A stretch of DNA of 42,524 bases. Source: an uncultured bacterium. GTDB lineage: Bacteria; Actinomycetota; Coriobacteriia; Coriobacteriales; Coriobacteriaceae. Below the pieces are notes generated by a model. That model was not told the origin of the DNA and searched no databases. It saw nothing but the letters and a program-made list of their open reading frames with translations. Each line of letters opens with the position of its first letter. Within the stretch, counting starts at the first letter, position 1. Both the position numbers and the translations under genes were made by a program. Shown piece after piece: positions 6,156-13,923 of the stretch. The DNA lies in contig CAJMRD010000004.1 of NCBI GenBank assembly GCA_905215725.1, positions 1 to 42,524 of the forward strand, given 5' to 3'.

Positions 6156-8225
6156 ATGTCTTCCCAGTTGACGGTTATTATCGCCGGTATCGTACTGGTT
6201 GTGGCCATCGTGGTCGCGCTGGTCATCATGCGTCGTGGCGATTCCCGTTTTACCTACGATACACAGCATGGAACGGCCCCGCGCGCCACCGAGGGCGAGG
6301 GCAATACCGCGGCGACCGCCTTTAAGGGCCGCTTTTCCATCCTCACCACGGGTGTGGGCGCGATGTTCGCGGCGCTTGCCGTCAAGCTGTGGGGCATGCA
6401 GATGGTCTCGTCGGACTATTACGAAAAGCAGGCTAATAGCAATCAGACGCGCACCGTTACCACACCCGCTGTGCGCGGCCGCATCCTCGACCGCAATGGC
6501 GTGGCGCTTGTCCAGAACCGTCCCTCACTTGCTGTCGTGGCCTACCGCGACCTTGCCGAGGATGAGGTTCTGGTTCGCCATCTTGCCAACGTGCTTGGAA
6601 TGCCTTACGTGGCGGTCCTTCGCAATATTCAGGACAATACAGAGGGCGCTCAGAGCCTACATACCATCGCGACGGACGTCCGTCGCTCCACGGTTGCCTA
6701 TATTCAGGAGCATGCCGGCGAGTTCCCGGGCGTCAAGATTGCCGAGCGTACCGAGCGCCAGTATCCATATGGCGAGACAGCATGCCATATCTTGGGCTAT
6801 ACCGGCACCATTACCTCCGAGCAGCTCGAGGCCCAGAATAAGAAAACCTCTGGCGATGATGATGCTTCTGCTGGCAAGATTACGTACCAGTCGGGCGATA
6901 TCGTGGGCCAGGCGGGCGTTGAGAGCTACTACGAAAACCTGCTGCAGGGTATTCGTGGCGAGCAGACCGTCAAGGTCGATGCCTCGGGCAATGTGACCGG
7001 TCAGGCCGGCGCCGTTCCCGCGAAGGCCGGCTCCGACATTAAGCTCACGCTCGACCTTAAGATCCAACAGGCCTGCGAGACGGCACTGGCGAGCGCTATC
7101 GAGCTTGCCAAGACCACTGGCTACAGCAATGCCGGCAACGGCGCTGTGGTGTGTCTCGATCCCAACAATGGCGAGATCCTGGGCATGGCGAGCGAGCCCA
7201 AGTTCGATCCGTCCGTCTTTATCGGCGGCGTCTCAAATGACGTGTGGACCGAGCTCAATGATGACAAAGGTTCGCACCCGCTGCTCAACCGCGCCATTAG
7301 CGGACAGTACATGTCGGCTTCGACCATCAAGCCGCTCTCGGCACTGGCCGGTCTTGAGTTTGGAACCTACACGTCGGGGCAGACGACCAACTGCACGGGC
7401 TATTGGACGGGTCTGGGCAAGTCGTGGGGCAAGTACTGCTGGCTGCATTCCGGCCACGGCACCATGACGCTGCAGTCGGGTATCGCCAACTCGTGCGACC
7501 CCGTCTTCTACGACATGGGCAAGGCGTTCTTTTATGACGAGAAACATTCCGAGGGCCTGCAGGAGGTCTTTCGTCGCTGGGGTCTAGGCAAGACCTGCGG
7601 TATCGATCTGCCGAGTGAGGGCGCGGGTCGTATTCCCGATGCCGAGTGGAAAGAGTCGTACTTCACCGACGCCTCTGCCGAGGACCGCAAGTGGAATGCC
7701 GGCGATATGACCAACATTGCTATCGGTCAGGGTGACATCCTGGTGACGCCCCTGCAGATGGCGTGCGCCTATATGGGTCTTGCCAACGGCGGCAAACAGT
7801 ACGTGCCCCACGTGTTTTTGTCTGCCGTGTCGCGCGATGGCGACGGCGATGCCTATAAGTACAACGGCAAGGGCAAGAAGAAGCGCCTGGAGGCCAAGAT
7901 CAACAGCGATTCGGATTTGGCTCTTGTTCGCAACGGCATGCACGACGTGATATACACGGCATCGACGTCCCTGGCGGCTCACTTTGGAACCCTGACGCCG
8001 CAGGTATACGGCAAGTCGGGCACGGGCGAGAAAAGCGGCGAGGACGAATACGCGTGGTTCTGCGCCTATGCACCGGCCGATGATCCCAAGTACGTCATCG
8101 CTACTGTCCTGGAGCAGGGCGGCGGCGGCTCAGATACCGCGATGCATGTCGTGCGCGACGTGCTCGGCGTGATTTATGACGAGCCCGATACCTCTTCAGC
8201 CTCGGGCGATTCTTCGGTTCGATAG
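6156..8225 (+). CDS. mrdA: Penicillin-binding protein 2 (class B, elongation transpeptidase)
   Basis: A 689-residue class B PBP that cross-links peptidoglycan during side-wall growth, partner of RodA. The dimerisation/pedestal domain follows from about residue 85 (TTPAVRGRILDRNGVAL). The transpeptidase domain has the active-site SxxK at Ser389-Thr-Ile-Lys392, an NSCDPVF segment at the SxN position, and a KSG triad at 620-622 (YGKSGTGEKSG) instead of the commoner KTG. Two hydrophobic segments precede the pedestal (about 5-25 and 61-80) where one is usual. GGGGAGG overlaps the mreD stop and supports ATG 6156. Position between mreD and rodA favours the elongation PBP over the division PBP3/FtsI. 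Confidence 0.9.
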   Translation: MSSQLTVIIAGIVLVVAIVVALVIMRRGDSRFTYDTQHGTAPRATEGEGNTAATAFKGRFSILTTGVGAMFAALAVKLWGMQMVSSDYYEKQANSNQTRTVTTPAVRGRILDRNGVALVQNRPSLAVVAYRDLAEDEVLVRHLANVLGMPYVAVLRNIQDNTEGAQSLHTIATDVRRSTVAYIQEHAGEFPGVKIAERTERQYPYGETACHILGYTGTITSEQLEAQNKKTSGDDDASAGKITYQSGDIVGQAGVESYYENLLQGIRGEQTVKVDASGNVTGQAGAVPAKAGSDIKLTLDLKIQQACETALASAIELAKTTGYSNAGNGAVVCLDPNNGEILGMASEPKFDPSVFIGGVSNDVWTELNDDKGSHPLLNRAISGQYMSASTIKPLSALAGLEFGTYTSGQTTNCTGYWTGLGKSWGKYCWLHSGHGTMTLQSGIANSCDPVFYDMGKAFFYDEKHSEGLQEVFRRWGLGKTCGIDLPSEGAGRIPDAEWKESYFTDASAEDRKWNAGDMTNIAIGQGDILVTPLQMACAYMGLANGGKQYVPHVFLSAVSRDGDGDAYKYNGKGKKKRLEAKINSDSDLALVRNGMHDVIYTASTSLAAHFGTLTPQVYGKSGTGEKSGEDEYAWFCAYAPADDPKYVIATVLEQGGGGSDTAMHVVRDVLGVIYDEPDTSSASGDSSVR

Positions 8226-8234
8226 GAGGTTGCG

Positions 8235-9461
8235 ATGGATTTTTCTCCGGCGGATCTGTTCCGTTCAACCAAGACCGGCTCTCGCAGCAGCCTGGACCGC
8301 GTCAACAAGCAACTTTCGGCCTCGCGCGGCACGTTTCGCCAAAAGGTGCATATCGGTGTGCTCGTGGCTACAGTGGCGCTCGTCGCCTACGGTGCCATCA
8401 TTATCTGGTCGGCTTCGCAGTTTAAGGCCGATGCTTCGTTCTCACGTCATCTTCTGGGAATTGGCATCGGGGCGGTGCTGGCGGTGCTGGTCTGGCGTAC
8501 CGACCTGCGCGGTATTTCCAATTTCTCGACAGCGTTGCTCGTCATCGACCTGATCGTTATCTTCTCACCCAAGATTCCGGGTCTGTCCTATACAGGCGGT
8601 CTGGGCATGACGGGCTGGATCAAGATTCCCGGTATCGGCTTGACATTCCAGCCGGTTGAGCTTGCCAAGCTCATCACCATCTTCTTTATCGCCACGCTTG
8701 GCTCGCAGTATAACGGCCGCATCGATACCGTTCGCGACTACGTCAAGCTCTGCGGCATGCTGTCCATCCCGTTTTTGGCCGTCGTCGCCATGGGCGACCT
8801 GGGCTCGGGCCTGGTCGTGCTGGTCTCGGGCGCCATCGTCATCTGCATGAGCGGTGCGCGCCGCGAATGGGTGCTGTCGACCCTGGCCCTGCTCGTGGGC
8901 CTGGTGGCCCTCGTCCTGGCGCTCGATTCGGTCTTTGATTCGTTGCTCGGCCACGATGTGCTCATCAAGCAGTATCAGATGAACCGCCTGACGGTCTTTA
9001 TCGACCCCGATAATGCCGATTCGGACGATGCCTACAACCTGCAGCAGTCGCTTATCGCCGTTGGCTCGGGTGGCTTCTTTGGTAAGGGTTTGGGCCATGC
9101 GACGCAGTCGGCCGGCGGCTTTCTGCCTGAGTTCCACACCGACTTCGTCTTCGCCTTCCTGTCCGAGACCTTTGGCTTTTGCGGTTCCTTTTTGCTCCTA
9201 TGCCTCTACGTGCTGCTGATCTTTTCGACGATTCGCGTCGCCTTTAAGTGTGAGTCGCTGTTCTTGCGCCTATCGTGTGTGGGCATCGTTGGCATGTGGG
9301 CGTTCCAGACCTTCGAAAACATCGGCATGTGCATTGGCATGATGCCGATTACCGGTATTCCGCTACCGTTTATTAGCTTCGGTTCGTCTTCGATGATGAT
9401 TCAGCTGCTGACGGTGGGTATCGTACAATCCATATGGCGGCATCGTTCGGGCGCCGCGTAA
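8235..9461 (+). CDS. rodA: RodA/FtsW-family SEDS peptidoglycan glycosyltransferase
   Basis: SEDS-family polymerase that extends glycan strands from lipid II together with PBP2. The 408-residue product has a polar N-terminus of about 38 residues and then roughly ten membrane helices. Family landmarks include the large extracytoplasmic loop with IDPDNADSDDAYNLQQSLIA and GSGGFFGKGLG, then HTDFVFAFLSETFGF and the C-terminal TGIPLPFISFGSSSM. The start ATG 8235 follows TAGGAGG at once after the PBP2 stop. Adjacency to PBP2 makes RodA more likely than FtsW. Confidence 0.93.
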   Translation: MDFSPADLFRSTKTGSRSSLDRVNKQLSASRGTFRQKVHIGVLVATVALVAYGAIIIWSASQFKADASFSRHLLGIGIGAVLAVLVWRTDLRGISNFSTALLVIDLIVIFSPKIPGLSYTGGLGMTGWIKIPGIGLTFQPVELAKLITIFFIATLGSQYNGRIDTVRDYVKLCGMLSIPFLAVVAMGDLGSGLVVLVSGAIVICMSGARREWVLSTLALLVGLVALVLALDSVFDSLLGHDVLIKQYQMNRLTVFIDPDNADSDDAYNLQQSLIAVGSGGFFGKGLGHATQSAGGFLPEFHTDFVFAFLSETFGFCGSFLLLCLYVLLIFSTIRVAFKCESLFLRLSCVGIVGMWAFQTFENIGMCIGMMPITGIPLPFISFGSSSMMIQLLTVGIVQSIWRHRSGAA

Positions 9462-9479
9462 CCGCTGGAGGGGTTTGCT

Positions 9480-10409
9480 ATGAAAATTCCCGTAGATAAG
9501 CTGACCCGCGCTTTTAAGATGGGCGCGTCCGTTAAGAAGGATTCCGATACGCCGGTGCGCGTCTCGGTCTATCTGGATTCGTCCGCCTCGCGCTTTCTTG
9601 CCGAGACGGTGCGTGACGCCTTTGTGCCGCAGACGACCTCGGGTATTGTGCGCGTCGAGCGTCTGGGGGAGGAGCGAATTGCTCCAAAGACCGATACCGA
9701 TGTGGTGCTGGTGCTCTCGTGTGGTTCCGACCGCTTGGAGAGTGCCGTGCAGGAGCTCGTGATCGCCGGCGCGCCCGTGTGCGTGCTTGCCGAGTCTGCT
9801 GTGGAGGTGCCGTTTATCGAGGAGTCCACGCCCATGCTCGGCGTGGTAGCGGCAACCGATAAGACGTATCTGCTCGAGACGCTTGCCCGCTGGATTCTCG
9901 ATCGCACCGACAAGGAAACGGCTTTTGCGGCGAACTTTGCCTTCATGCGCATCGCGGCGGCCAATCGTATCATCACCTCGTGCGCGCTTACCAATATGGC
10001 GACCGGTGCACTGGCGTTTTTGCCGGGCGCCGATTATCCCGTTATGGCGCTGGCGCAGGTGGGCATGCTCTTTGAGCTCGCTGCCGTCTTTGGACGCGGC
10101 ATTAAGCCTGAGCGCGGCTACGAGGTCGCGGGCGTGCTTGCCGGCGGTCTTGTGATCCGCGCGGTCACCCGCGCACTCGTCAAGCAGACGCCGCATATTG
10201 GGTTTGTCGTCAAGGCGCTCACTGCTGCCGCGGGCACCTACGGCATGGGCCGTGCGCTTGTTTCGCTCTACGAGCGCGATGTCGACTACAGCCGTGCCAA
10301 CGAGGTGGTCACTGCCACGTTCTCCCGCGTTCGCGATCTGGTGACCACGGTCGCGGGCGCTACCCGTCCTATGGCGTCCTATCAGGACGCATCAGATCTC
10401 GCTGCTTAG
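9480..10409 (+). CDS. DUF697-like membrane protein with degenerate N-terminal alpha/beta domain (function unknown)
   Basis: A 309-residue protein of unknown role. The C-terminal half (about 155-290) looks like DUF697, a membrane domain often attached to GTPases: ALAFLPGADYPVMALAQVGM, then PHIGFVVKALTAAAGTYGMG, with two or three hydrophobic segments. The N-terminal half (about 20-145) reads as an alpha/beta fold with strands VRVSVYLD and TDVVLVLSC and a loop GAPVCVLAE, reminiscent of a G domain, but no P-loop GxxxxGK[S/T] is present. GTP binding is therefore not supported. The gene follows rodA by 18 bases and precedes the radical-SAM gene by 10, so it is co-transcribed with the elongation genes. 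A link to cell shape is inferred from position only. Confidence 0.6.
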   Translation: MKIPVDKLTRAFKMGASVKKDSDTPVRVSVYLDSSASRFLAETVRDAFVPQTTSGIVRVERLGEERIAPKTDTDVVLVLSCGSDRLESAVQELVIAGAPVCVLAESAVEVPFIEESTPMLGVVAATDKTYLLETLARWILDRTDKETAFAANFAFMRIAAANRIITSCALTNMATGALAFLPGADYPVMALAQVGMLFELAAVFGRGIKPERGYEVAGVLAGGLVIRAVTRALVKQTPHIGFVVKALTAAAGTYGMGRALVSLYERDVDYSRANEVVTATFSRVRDLVTTVAGATRPMASYQDASDLAA

Positions 10410-10419
10410 GGGTTTTCCG

Positions 10420-12297
10420 TTGCGCGTTGCATACCAAGACTGTTTTCATTTAATTGAGCCGTTGCTCGCCAAGGTCGAGAAGCCGAGTCGCTATATCGAT
10501 CACGAGTGGGGCACGCTTTCCAAGGCCGATGCCGACTACCGTTGCTGCCTGATCTACCCGGATGTGTACGAGGTTGGTCTGCCCAACCAGGGCATCGCCA
10601 TCCTCTACAACATCCTTAACCAGGCCGAGGGCATCTCCTGCGAGCGTGGCTATGTGCCGTGGCCCGATATGGGTGACGCCATGCGCGAGGCGGGTATTCC
10701 GCTGCTGTCGCTCGAAGGTGCTGCCCCCGTCGCTTCGTTTGATATCGTCGGCCTGCATGTGCCGCACGAGATGGCGGTGACGAATTTCCTCGAGGCTCTC
10801 GATCTCGCTGGCATTCCGCTGTTAGCGGCCGACCGAGGCGAAGACGACCCCATCATCATCGCCGGCGGCCCTTCGGTGTACAACCCCGAGCCGTACGCGG
10901 CCTTCTTCGATGCCATCCTCATCGGCGAGGGCGAGGAATCGCTGCTCGAGACCTGCCAGCTGCATCGCCGCCTGCGTGACGAAGGAGTCCCGCGCGCTCA
11001 GATTGTTGAGCAGCTCGCATCCATTGCCGGCAACTACGTGCCGTCGCTCTATGAGGTTCTTCACGACGAGCCCTGCTCGCCGCATGGCTACACCGTGCCG
11101 CGTGAGGGTAAGGATGCGCCGGCTGTGGTCTACAAGCGCGTCGTCGAGGATTTCGGCGCCACGAATCCGCTGTCGCAGTCGTGCGTGCCCTATGCGCAGC
11201 TGGTCCACGACCGCCTGTCTATCGAGATCCTGCGCGGCTGCGCCCGCGGCTGCCGTTTTTGCCAGGCCGGCATGACGTATCGCCCGGTGCGCGAGCGCTC
11301 GGCCGATCAGATTGTCTCGTCGGTGATTCAGGGTCTGGAAAAGACTGGCTATGACGAGGTGTCGCTGACCTCGCTCTCCACGACCGACCACTCCTGCATT
11401 CGCGACGTGCTCGGCAGGCTCAACCGTCGCCTGGAGGATACGGGTATTCGCGTGTCTATTCCGTCGCAGCGCCTGGATTCGTTTGGCGTGGATATGGCCG
11501 AATCGGTCGCCGGCGAAAAGAAGGGCGGCCTGACGTTCGCGCCCGAGGCCGGCAGCCAGCGCATGCGCGACATCATTAACAAAAACGTGACCGAGGAGGA
11601 CTTGGACCGTGCGGCCAAGGCGGCCTTCGAGGCCGGCTGGAACCGCATGAAGCTCTACTTTATGATGGGCCTTCCCGGCGAGCGCGACGAGGACATCGTG
11701 GCCATCGCCAATCTGGCTGATCACGTGCTTGAGCTCGGTCGTTCCGTGGTGCCCAAGGCGCGCCGCGGGTCTATCTCGGTTTCTATCTCTGTTTCGGTGT
11801 TCATCCCCAAGGCGGCAACGCCCTTCCAGTGGTGCCCGCAGCTCGATTACGACGACGTCAAGCGTCGCCAGAAGCTGCTTATCACGAGCGTTCGCAACCG
11901 TGCGGTCCGCGTGCATTACCACGATGCCGAGACCTCGCTCATCGAGGCCGCGCTCTCCCGCGCCGGTCGCGACATGACGCCCGTCATCATCGATGCTTGG
12001 CGCTCGGGGTCTCGCTTTGACGCCTGGGTAGAGCATTTCTCGCTCGATAACTGGAAGGAGGCTGCTGCCAAAAACGGCATCGACCTCAATGAGCTCGTGC
12101 ACCTGCCCTACGAGTTGGACTGGCGCCTGCCGTGGGAGCACGTGAGCCCCGGCTGCACGCGCGGCTTCCTCGAGCGCGAGTACCGTCGCTCGCTCGAGGG
12201 TGTCACGACTCCCGACTGCACCCGCACGTCGTGCACCGGCTGCGGAATCTGCCCCACGCTCCACGCCAAGAATGTATTGATGGGTGATCGCGCATGA
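10420..12297 (+). CDS. TIGR03960-family B12-binding-like/radical SAM protein
   Basis: A 625-residue radical SAM enzyme. The N-terminal part (about 50-215) resembles a cobalamin-binding-type Rossmann domain (YPDVYEVGLPNQGIAILYNI, then PIIIAGGPSVYNPEPYAAFF). The core carries the cluster-binding CxxxCxxC at Cys274, Cys278 and Cys281 (GCARGCRFCQAG), followed by LTSLSTTDHS and the LYFMMGLPGERDED region. A further Cys-rich tail, TSCTGCGICP, near residue 610 could bind another cluster. This family is almost always paired with the gene that follows. The reaction is not established; a role in RNA or tRNA modification is often assumed. The start is TTG 10420 with only a weak ribosome site, but the N-terminus aligns with the family. 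Confidence 0.85.
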   Translation: MRVAYQDCFHLIEPLLAKVEKPSRYIDHEWGTLSKADADYRCCLIYPDVYEVGLPNQGIAILYNILNQAEGISCERGYVPWPDMGDAMREAGIPLLSLEGAAPVASFDIVGLHVPHEMAVTNFLEALDLAGIPLLAADRGEDDPIIIAGGPSVYNPEPYAAFFDAILIGEGEESLLETCQLHRRLRDEGVPRAQIVEQLASIAGNYVPSLYEVLHDEPCSPHGYTVPREGKDAPAVVYKRVVEDFGATNPLSQSCVPYAQLVHDRLSIEILRGCARGCRFCQAGMTYRPVRERSADQIVSSVIQGLEKTGYDEVSLTSLSTTDHSCIRDVLGRLNRRLEDTGIRVSIPSQRLDSFGVDMAESVAGEKKGGLTFAPEAGSQRMRDIINKNVTEEDLDRAAKAAFEAGWNRMKLYFMMGLPGERDEDIVAIANLADHVLELGRSVVPKARRGSISVSISVSVFIPKAATPFQWCPQLDYDDVKRRQKLLITSVRNRAVRVHYHDAETSLIEAALSRAGRDMTPVIIDAWRSGSRFDAWVEHFSLDNWKEAAAKNGIDLNELVHLPYELDWRLPWEHVSPGCTRGFLEREYRRSLEGVTTPDCTRTSCTGCGICPTLHAKNVLMGDRA

Positions 12298-13106
12298 GTG
12301 AGCGCCTGACCGACAACCCCACGCTCTTTAGGCTTCGTGTTCGCTATGGCAAGCGCGATCGCCTTAAGTACCTGGGCCATCTCGAAGTAATCCATACCAT
12401 TGAGCGCATTGTGCGCCGTGCGGGACTTCCCTATGCCGTCACGCAGGGCTTCTCTCCGCACATGCGCGTGGGCTTCTCTTCGGCGCTACCGGTGGGCACG
12501 TCGTCGACCTGCGAGTGGTATGACCTGTTTATGACCGAGTTCGTGGCGCTCGACGAGGCGTTTGGGCGCCTGGCTGCGGCGTCTCCGGCCGATCTGGCGC
12601 CCATCGAGGCGGCGTACATCGACGTGCGCACGCCGGCGTTGACGGCGCAACTCACGCGTCTGTCGTATCGCATCGACCTGCACTTGGATCCCGAGGCGCC
12701 CGTAAGTGCCGACGAGGTGCGTCGTGCGATCGACACGCTGCGCGCGGACCATGGCATCGACTACGCGCGCGGCAAAAAGAGCAAGCGCTTGGATTTGGAT
12801 CACACGCTCGTGGGCTATGAGCTCACGGCGGGGGAGCGTCCGGACCATTTGGTGCTCATGCTCGACACCCATGCCGACAACGAGGGCTCCATGCGTCCGG
12901 AAATTTTGCTTTCCGCTGCTGATGTTTTGTTGCAGGGCTTGACCCCGGGCGTGGATGCACCTATTGTTTCCACCGGTATGCAAGACCTCGTGACCATCTG
13001 CTCCTACGATGTCGAGCGTCAGAATCAAGCATGCGAGGACGACGAGGGCCGACTCGTCAGCCCCATACCTGTGCGAACTTGTGGATTTGCTCCACATACT
13101 CGTTGA
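12294..13106 (+). CDS. TIGR03936/DUF2344 radical-SAM-associated protein
   Basis: A 270-residue protein overlapping the preceding radical SAM gene by four bases (ATGA), the usual fused-like arrangement of this pair. It begins with the DUF2344 signature region FRLRVRYGKRDRLKYLGHLE and has RRAGLPYAVTQGFSPHMRVG, typical of the family. It has no cysteine cluster of its own and probably assists the radical SAM partner. The last codons overlap the rplU promoter (13103-13131), so translation ends inside the next regulatory region. In many bacteria an RNase E/G gene sits between this pair and rplU; none is present here. Confidence 0.83.
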   Translation: MSERLTDNPTLFRLRVRYGKRDRLKYLGHLEVIHTIERIVRRAGLPYAVTQGFSPHMRVGFSSALPVGTSSTCEWYDLFMTEFVALDEAFGRLAAASPADLAPIEAAYIDVRTPALTAQLTRLSYRIDLHLDPEAPVSADEVRRAIDTLRADHGIDYARGKKSKRLDLDHTLVGYELTAGERPDHLVLMLDTHADNEGSMRPEILLSAADVLLQGLTPGVDAPIVSTGMQDLVTICSYDVERQNQACEDDEGRLVSPIPVRTCGFAPHTR

Positions 13107-13131
13107 CGGGGGTATTTTCGCCTGCTACTAT
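13103..13131 (+). promoter_or_regulatory. Sigma-70-type promoter of rplU-rpmA
   Basis: TTGACG (13103-13108) and TACTAT (13126-13131) are separated by exactly 17 bases, 43 bases before the rplU start. The -35 element overlaps the stop codon of the upstream gene. Position and match are both convincing. Confidence 0.8.
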
Positions 13132-13173
13132 ATTCGGCTGTTGCACTAACTGATGCATGAAGGGCAAGTAAAC

Positions 13174-13548
13174 ATGTACGCAATCGTTAACACGGGCGGC
13201 AAGCAGTACAAGGTCGCCACCGACGATGTCATCACCGTCGAGAAGATCGAGGGCAATGAGGGCGACAAGGTCACCCTGCCGGTCATCTTCCTCAACGATG
13301 GTAAGAAGATCGTCACCGATCCCGACAAGCTGGCCAAGGCCAAGGTTACCGCTCAGATCGTTGAGCAGTTCAAGGGCGAGAAGCAGCTGGTCTTCAAGTT
13401 CCACAAGCGCAAGCGCTATCGTCGTCTGAAGGGTCACCGTCAGCAGCTCACCAAGCTGAAGATCGTGAAGGTCCAGGCTACGTCCCGCGCCAAGAAGGCT
13501 GTCAAGGCAGAGGCCGAGGCTGTTGCCGAGGCTCCCGTCGCCGAGTAG
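13174..13548 (+). CDS. rplU: 50S ribosomal protein L21
   Basis: Structural protein of the large ribosomal subunit that contacts 23S rRNA. The 124-residue product starts MYAIVNTGGKQYKV and contains KFHKRKRYRRLKGHRQQLT, both characteristic of L21. A C-terminal Ala/Glu-rich extension of about 20 residues follows the conserved core. ATG 13174 is preferred over an upstream in-frame ATG at 13153 because the family begins exactly there. Transcribed from the promoter at 13103-13131, with rpmA next. Confidence 0.96.
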   Translation: MYAIVNTGGKQYKVATDDVITVEKIEGNEGDKVTLPVIFLNDGKKIVTDPDKLAKAKVTAQIVEQFKGEKQLVFKFHKRKRYRRLKGHRQQLTKLKIVKVQATSRAKKAVKAEAEAVAEAPVAE

Positions 13549-13581
13549 ATTACACTCGTAACGAAAGAGTAGGTATACACA

Positions 13582-13839
13582 ATGGCACACAAAAAAGGAC
13601 TCGGTTCCTCCCGTAATGGCCGTGACTCCCGCGGTCAGCGCCTTGGCACGAAGCGCTATGCCGGCCAGACGGTAACCACGGGCACGATTCTCGTCCGTCA
13701 GCACGGCACTCACATCCACCCGGGTGAGAACGTTGGCCGTGGCAAGGACGACACGCTGTTCGCGCTGGTCGACGGTACCGTTGAGTTCCACAAGGGTATC
13801 AAGCACAGGGTCAGCGTACGCCCGCTCGCGAACGCGTAA
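13582..13839 (+). CDS. rpmA: 50S ribosomal protein L27
   Basis: An 85-residue L27 whose N-terminal tail reaches towards the peptidyl transferase centre. It starts MAHKKGLGSSRNGRDSRGQR and continues LGTKRYAGQTVTTGTILVRQ, essentially the family consensus. The N-terminus is the directly translated MAHKK form, without the cleavable leader seen in some Firmicutes. Located 33 bases after rplU, and followed by a terminator. Confidence 0.97.
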   Translation: MAHKKGLGSSRNGRDSRGQRLGTKRYAGQTVTTGTILVRQHGTHIHPGENVGRGKDDTLFALVDGTVEFHKGIKHRVSVRPLANA

Positions 13840-13864
13840 TTCACCCTTCATAGAGCACATATGT

Positions 13865-13907
13865 GGGAGGCACTTGAGTTTTAGGATTCAAGGGTCTCCC
13901 TCTTTTT
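13865..13907 (+). terminator. Rho-independent terminator after rplU-rpmA
   Basis: GGGAG (13865-13869) plus an inner CTTGA pairs with TCAAG and CTCCC (13896-13900), then TCTTTTTG. It ends the ribosomal-protein transcript just before obgE. Readthrough into obgE is possible, because I see no strong promoter in the short gap. Confidence 0.72.
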
Positions 13908-13923
13908 GTAGGAGGCGATTCTG

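Noticed and set aside
10822..12264. 480-residue minus-strand ORF opposite the radical SAM gene
   Set aside because: The radical SAM cysteines and family blocks on the plus strand are unambiguous; the antisense ORF is an effect of codon bias.
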